Shown here piece by piece: positions 63,429 to 64,000 of a DNA stretch of 64,000 nt (position 1 is its first letter; the number at the start of each line of letters is the position of its first letter). The DNA is from JAGQVA01 sp041391725 (GTDB taxonomy: Bacteria; Bacteroidota; Bacteroidia; J057): the NCBI GenBank assembly GCA_041391725.1, contig JAWKNL010000001.1:558001-622000 (forward strand), written 5' to 3'. The position numbers and the translations under genes are program-made. Under the pieces are notes generated by a model. That model was not told the DNA's origin. It was given only the letters and a program-made list of their open reading frames with translations, and did not search any database.

Positions 63429-64000
63429 TTATCTGTATTTATAAAATATGCGTTTTGCCAGCCAAAAAAGTATGACAATCCACGGTGCCGGATAAAAAAC
63501 GGCGTATAGAAATTCGCGCCAACCAGCAAACCCATTAAATGTTCCCTCAAATAAAAGCAGCACTGCCTGGGTCGGAATCAGGTAAAAAAACCGGATGTGG
63601 GTGAGTTCAAAAAAATTCAGTAGCGGAAGTGTCAGGGGTGTAAGGAAAAAAGGAAGAATAACCAAATACTGATTCAGCGTTTTCACTCTGAAAACACCTA
63701 TAAATCCTATAAAAAAAGCTAAAAGGGAAGCGTAAATAATTGCCAGCAACAGATAAAAATAATTTAAATGCCAGCCGTGCCCCATAATGGCCATTAATAT
63801 TCCCGCAACAATAGAAATCAGGGTCAGCGAAAATGCTTTAGCCCAAATATAAATACCCGGTTTTAGCGGAGTTACATTGATGGCTTTTATGGTGTTTGCA
63901 CCTTTTTCAAATAAAACCAGCACCCCGATAAATACAAATCCCAGCATGGCCGGATCGGAAAATATCAGTGTAATCAGAATTTTTTGGTAACCGCTGACAG
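63429..64000 (-). CDS. ABC-2 type transporter permease, 5' end beyond window
   Basis: At least 190 residues; the reading frame stays open to the end of the window, so the N-terminus is missing (an internal ATG at 63947 is not the start). Visible: FEKGANTIKAINVTPLKPGIYIWAKAFSL, which parallels the DEKDENLFVVLNIMPLSPGMFIFFRLVF of the next gene, then four to five hydrophobic segments and a basic tail WLAKRIFYKYR. A paralog of the downstream permease, with which it probably forms a heterodimeric exporter. Confidence 0.78.
   Translation of the reverse strand, partial: VSGYQKILITLIFSDPAMLGFVFIGVLVLFEKGANTIKAINVTPLKPGIYIWAKAFSLTLISIVAGILMAIMGHGWHLNYFYLLLAIIYASLLAFFIGFIGVFRVKTLNQYLVILPFFLTPLTLPLLNFFELTHIRFFYLIPTQAVLLLFEGTFNGFAGWREFLYAVFYPAPWIVILFWLAKRIFYKYR

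Overview
The window looks like a chromosomal segment of a Bacteroidota bacterium, probably of the Saprospiria/Cytophagia type and living on algal or plant polysaccharides. Four things point there: secreted proteins that end in type IX secretion (Por) sorting domains (24032-26935, 40581-44147); TAnnTTTG-like promoter elements; two-FtsX Bacteroidetes-type permeases and LolD; and a carbohydrate gene set (GH28, CotH-like, Gfo/Idh, sulfatase, RraA, uxaC). I see no rRNA, tRNA, CRISPR array, phage or insertion sequence.

Layout. 0-8.5 kb: an AAA ATPase, a hairpin-dense gap, a PhoD phosphatase, a 73-bp CACAGAG-type tandem array, ettA, a small membrane protein, then four frame-damaged loci (NIPSNAP lipoprotein, LamG protein, an MNT/HepT toxin-antitoxin pair). 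8.6-17 kb: FtsX-type permease, Gfo/Idh oxidoreductase, CotH-like protein, RraA-like protein, GH28 polygalacturonase, TrmH-type RNA methyltransferase, all intact. 17-23.8 kb: a second damaged stretch (beta-barrel protein, MORN protein, alpha/beta hydrolase, and a sulfatase fused to a PhoD-like domain). 24-32.7 kb: a large T9SS cargo protein, two P-loop kinase-like proteins, LarA-like racemase, fatty acid desaturase, Kbp/LysM protein. 32.8-40.5 kb: a trifunctional kinase/M23/aminotransferase gene broken in the middle, small unknowns, lolD, an ECF sigma operon with a mechanosensitive channel, pdhB. 40.6-50.2 kb: beta-helix T9SS protein, Bax inhibitor-1 protein, a two-gene phosphorelay, a hydrolase, holA. 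50.2-54.7 kb: a translationally coupled uxaC-dctP-dctQ-dctM operon. 54.8-64 kb: a DASS transporter between two PepSY-like proteins, an Nramp-like transporter, a dehydrogenase/GATase-like/GNAT group, a SWIM/coiled-coil/AT-hook group, and two ABC-2 permeases, one running off the end.

How the parts fit. GH28, the beta-helix protein, the sulfatase and the uxaC-TRAP operon outline extracellular attack on (sulfated) uronate-containing polysaccharides, uptake of hexuronate and its isomerisation. A recurring oddity is that about eleven loci carry single-base frameshifts while still reading as conserved protein across the breaks. They cluster in zones (6.6-8.5, 17.1-21.5, 33.8-34.1, 60.6-61.3 kb), which suggests either low-quality sequence patches or recent decay. 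I annotate these as disrupted genes and give the reconstructed reading path.
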